8,032 bases of DNA from a bacterium. GTDB lineage: Bacteria; Planctomycetota; Planctomycetia; Pirellulales; Pirellulaceae. The stretch is taken from contig JAUIHJ010000380.1 in assembly GCA_030432015.1 (NCBI GenBank), forward strand, positions 1 to 8,032, given 5' to 3'. Under the pieces are notes generated by a model. It was not told the origin of the DNA. It searched no databases and saw nothing but the letters and a program-made list of their open reading frames with translations. The position numbers and the translations under genes are program-made. Below are positions 6,116-8,032 of this stretch, one piece after another. Position 1 is the stretch's first letter. Every line of letters begins with the position of its first letter.

Positions 6116-7260
6116 ATCACCAACGAATTTCTCCCGGCCGGACGATTGGGGTGCTCGGCAGTGGCCAGCTTGGCCGCATGTTCGCCATCGCGGCGCGGCG
6201 CATGGGTTATCGCGTTCACGTCCTTTCACCCGACGACGACACACCAACCGGACAAGTCGCCGATGTTGAAATTCGCGCCGACTACGCCGACGTCGAGTCA
6301 GTCGAGCGGTTTGCGAGTTCGGTTGACGTCGTTACGTTCGAGTTCGAGAACGTTCCCGCCGGTGCGATCGACGCGGTCGCGAAACACGTGCCAGTGCGGC
6401 CCGGCGGCCATGTGCTACACACCACACAAAATCGGCTCCGCGAAAAATCCTTTCTGCAAGACGCCGGGTTACCCGTCGCTCCATTCTGCGGTATCCACTC
6501 GCTGGAGGAATTGCAGTCTGCCCGACGCGGCGCCTCGGCGCCGGCAGTCCTCAAAACCGCCGCCTGGGGCTATGACGGCAAGGGGCAGCGACGCATCGAC
6601 CCGACAGACGACCTGGCACAGGTTTGGAATTCGATCCAGACCGATGAAGCCATCCTGGAGGACTTCATCGATTTTGAACGGGAATTGTCGGTGGTCGCCG
6701 CCCGCGGCTTGGATGGCCAGATTGCCTGTTATGACCCAATCGAAAATCTCCACGCGAATCACATTCTGGATATCTCGCGATCACCTGGCGATGTGACGCC
6801 CAGCGTCGCCCATGCTGCGCGAGAGATTGCTCATGCCGTCCTGCAGAAGCTTGACGTTGTCGGCGTGCTCTGCGTCGAGTTCTTTCTCACACGCAGCGGC
6901 GACCTGCTGATCAACGAATTGGCTCCGCGCCCTCACAACTCCGGCCACCTGACCATCGACGCCCACGTGACGTGCCAGTTCGAGCAGCAGGTTCGAGCCG
7001 TCTGCGGGCTGCCGCTGGGGTCGACCCGCCAACTACTACCTGCCGCCATGGTGAATTTGCTGGGCGAGCAGTGGAACGATCACGAACCCGCCTGGCATCA
7101 GGCCTGTGCAACCCCGGAGCTGAAGCTCCACCTGTACGGAAAACGTGAACCACGCCAGGGCCGTAAGATGGGGCACCTGACGGCGGTCGCCGACACGTCG
7201 CGCGCGGCCCAACAATTGGTGATGGCCGCACGCGAAGCACTCGGCGACAACACGACTTGA
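6112..7260 (+). CDS. purK: N5-carboxyaminoimidazole ribonucleotide synthetase, PurK
   Basis: PurK is an ATP-grasp enzyme that joins AIR and bicarbonate, using ATP, to give N5-CAIR, the PurE substrate. The 382-residue product is of normal length. It shows the N-terminal nucleotide-binding-like GVLGSGQLGRMFAIAARRMG (about residues 13-32), the family motif VTFEFENVP, the ATP-grasp signature AAWGYDGKGQ (about 153-162), ERELSVVAAR, the metal-site region VEFFLT..DLLINELAPRPHNSGH, and a C-terminal domain with LHLYGKREPRQGRKMGHLT. The ATG at 6112 overlaps the purE stop by four bases (ATGA), with GGAAGA 9 bases upstream, showing translational coupling. The reading frame is open for 127 codons further upstream, but that part lies over purE and encodes no family sequence, so the longer start is rejected. 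It is the last gene of the run; no clear terminator follows in the 20-base gap. Confidence 0.97.
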   Translation: MNHQRISPGRTIGVLGSGQLGRMFAIAARRMGYRVHVLSPDDDTPTGQVADVEIRADYADVESVERFASSVDVVTFEFENVPAGAIDAVAKHVPVRPGGHVLHTTQNRLREKSFLQDAGLPVAPFCGIHSLEELQSARRGASAPAVLKTAAWGYDGKGQRRIDPTDDLAQVWNSIQTDEAILEDFIDFERELSVVAARGLDGQIACYDPIENLHANHILDISRSPGDVTPSVAHAAREIAHAVLQKLDVVGVLCVEFFLTRSGDLLINELAPRPHNSGHLTIDAHVTCQFEQQVRAVCGLPLGSTRQLLPAAMVNLLGEQWNDHEPAWHQACATPELKLHLYGKREPRQGRKMGHLTAVADTSRAAQQLVMAAREALGDNTT

Positions 7261-7280
7261 ACGCGTCACAGAAACGCAAA

Positions 7281-8032
7281 CTACCCCGCTGCACCATGCG
7301 CCCTCAGGATTGACTCGATCTCAGTGAGTCCGTTTTTTCGAGCCCAGGCGACCGGAGTCGACCAGGGCTCGTCAGCAGGCAGGTCGGTGACCGCCCCCCG
7401 CCCTAACAAGAACGTGACCATTCGCTGCTGGCGATCGGCCAGTCTGGATCGTTCACCGTTGTCGCCGCATGGTGCCGCGCGAACGGCCGCTGCCAGCGGC
7501 GTGCCCTTGAATTCAAAATCACGGGCATTGAGGTCGGCGCCTGCTTCCAGAAACATTTTCGCCGCCACACGGTCACCGTTGCCCGCCGCCGAATGCAACA
7601 TCGTTCGACCCAGCCAATCCGTGCGGTTGACATCAAGTCCGTGGTCGAGCAACCGCTGAATCAGCGCCGGGGAGCGTGGATACGTGCAGCCGATGAGGGG
7701 CTGCAGACGGCCAGGCACGAGAGGGTCCGCGTCCAGCAGCATGTCCAACATCGCCGGATCCTTCTTGGCGATGACGCGTCCCAGGAATTCCACGTCACGG
7801 ACGACCGAATCGCCATTGCGTATCGCCTGCTTCATTTGAGACACCGTCATCGCGTACGAGGGGCTTACCGCGCCGTACCGCCTTAGCAACTTCTGCAACG
7901 GCTTGGCTTTCCCGCGCCGCAGGTGGGCCGCGACCGTCAAACAGCAACCACACGAATCGACCCCGGCATTCGGATTGGCGCCGTGTTCGAGAAGCAGCGT
8001 CGCGACCTCCAGATGATCGCCGCCGCAGGCCT
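7281..8032 (-). CDS. Ankyrin-repeat protein, 5' end outside the window
   Basis: The visible 249 residues are the C-terminal part of a protein built of ankyrin repeats, helical modules that bind other proteins. Repeat-like units are seen, numbering from the right edge, at about 5-25 (EVATLLLEHGANPNA), 31-55, 119-139 (LIQRLLDHGLDVNRTD), 141-171 (the clearest: TMLHSAAGNGD...FLEAGADLNARD), 176-215 (with a longer insert between its helices) and 223-247 at the C-terminus. A less repeat-like helical stretch lies at about 60-105. A small cysteine cluster, SCGCC, is at residues 26-30. The frame is open through the right edge with clear repeat sequence upstream of TTG at 7940, so that TTG is not the start. 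The gene is convergent with purK, 20 bases away. Partner and role cannot be told; no membrane segment or enzyme domain is visible here. Confidence 0.9.
   Translation of the reverse strand, partial: ACGGDHLEVATLLLEHGANPNAGVDSCGCCLTVAAHLRRGKAKPLQKLLRRYGAVSPSYAMTVSQMKQAIRNGDSVVRDVEFLGRVIAKKDPAMLDMLLDADPLVPGRLQPLIGCTYPRSPALIQRLLDHGLDVNRTDWLGRTMLHSAAGNGDRVAAKMFLEAGADLNARDFEFKGTPLAAAVRAAPCGDNGERSRLADRQQRMVTFLLGRGAVTDLPADEPWSTPVAWARKNGLTEIESILRAHGAAG

Noticed and set aside
7261..7280. Terminator between purK and the ankyrin gene
   Set aside because: Only a 4-base GCGT/ACGC pair is seen near here, with no T-run on either strand, which is too weak to call.

Overview
The window looks like ordinary chromosome from a moderately GC-rich Gram-negative-type bacterium. 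Start codons include ATG, TTG and probably GTG, and intergenic spaces inside the main gene run are short. The gene content (acyl-CoA-type desaturase, NhaR-like LysR regulator, small HPF-like protein, PEP carboxylase, purE/purK, ankyrin protein) would suit a planctomycete. That placement is an inference from general gene flavour, not from any marker gene in the window.

Layout. Positions 1-607 (minus) hold the N-terminal part of a membrane fatty acid desaturase whose 3' end lies beyond the left edge. Positions 608-1407 are about 800 bases with no recognisable gene but with several dyad-symmetric elements, the clearest at 826-864. Positions 1408-2325 (minus) encode a LysR-family regulator resembling NhaR. 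A 163-base divergent intergenic region (2326-2488) carries overlapping promoter-like motifs and a GC-rich hairpin. From 2489 a tight plus-strand run follows: HPF/RaiA-like protein (2489-2830), PEP carboxylase ppc (2835-5603), purE (5621-6115) and purK (6112-7260), with gaps of 4 and 17 bases and then a 4-base overlap, so they are very probably co-transcribed. A convergent ankyrin-repeat gene (7281-8032, minus) runs off the right edge.

How the genes may work together. PurK and PurE are consecutive steps of purine synthesis: PurK makes N5-CAIR from AIR, ATP and bicarbonate, and PurE rearranges it to CAIR. PEP carboxylase also consumes bicarbonate, to make oxaloacetate, the precursor of aspartate, which purine synthesis also needs. 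The run therefore groups bicarbonate-fixing enzymes that feed nucleotide synthesis, led by a probable ribosome-hibernation factor. The divergent NhaR-like regulator is positioned to control it, but nothing in the sequence proves this.

I see no mobile element, CRISPR array, rRNA, tRNA or defence system here. The most unusual items are the long dyad at 826-864, the unexplained 800-base region around it, and the HPF-ppc-purE-purK arrangement.
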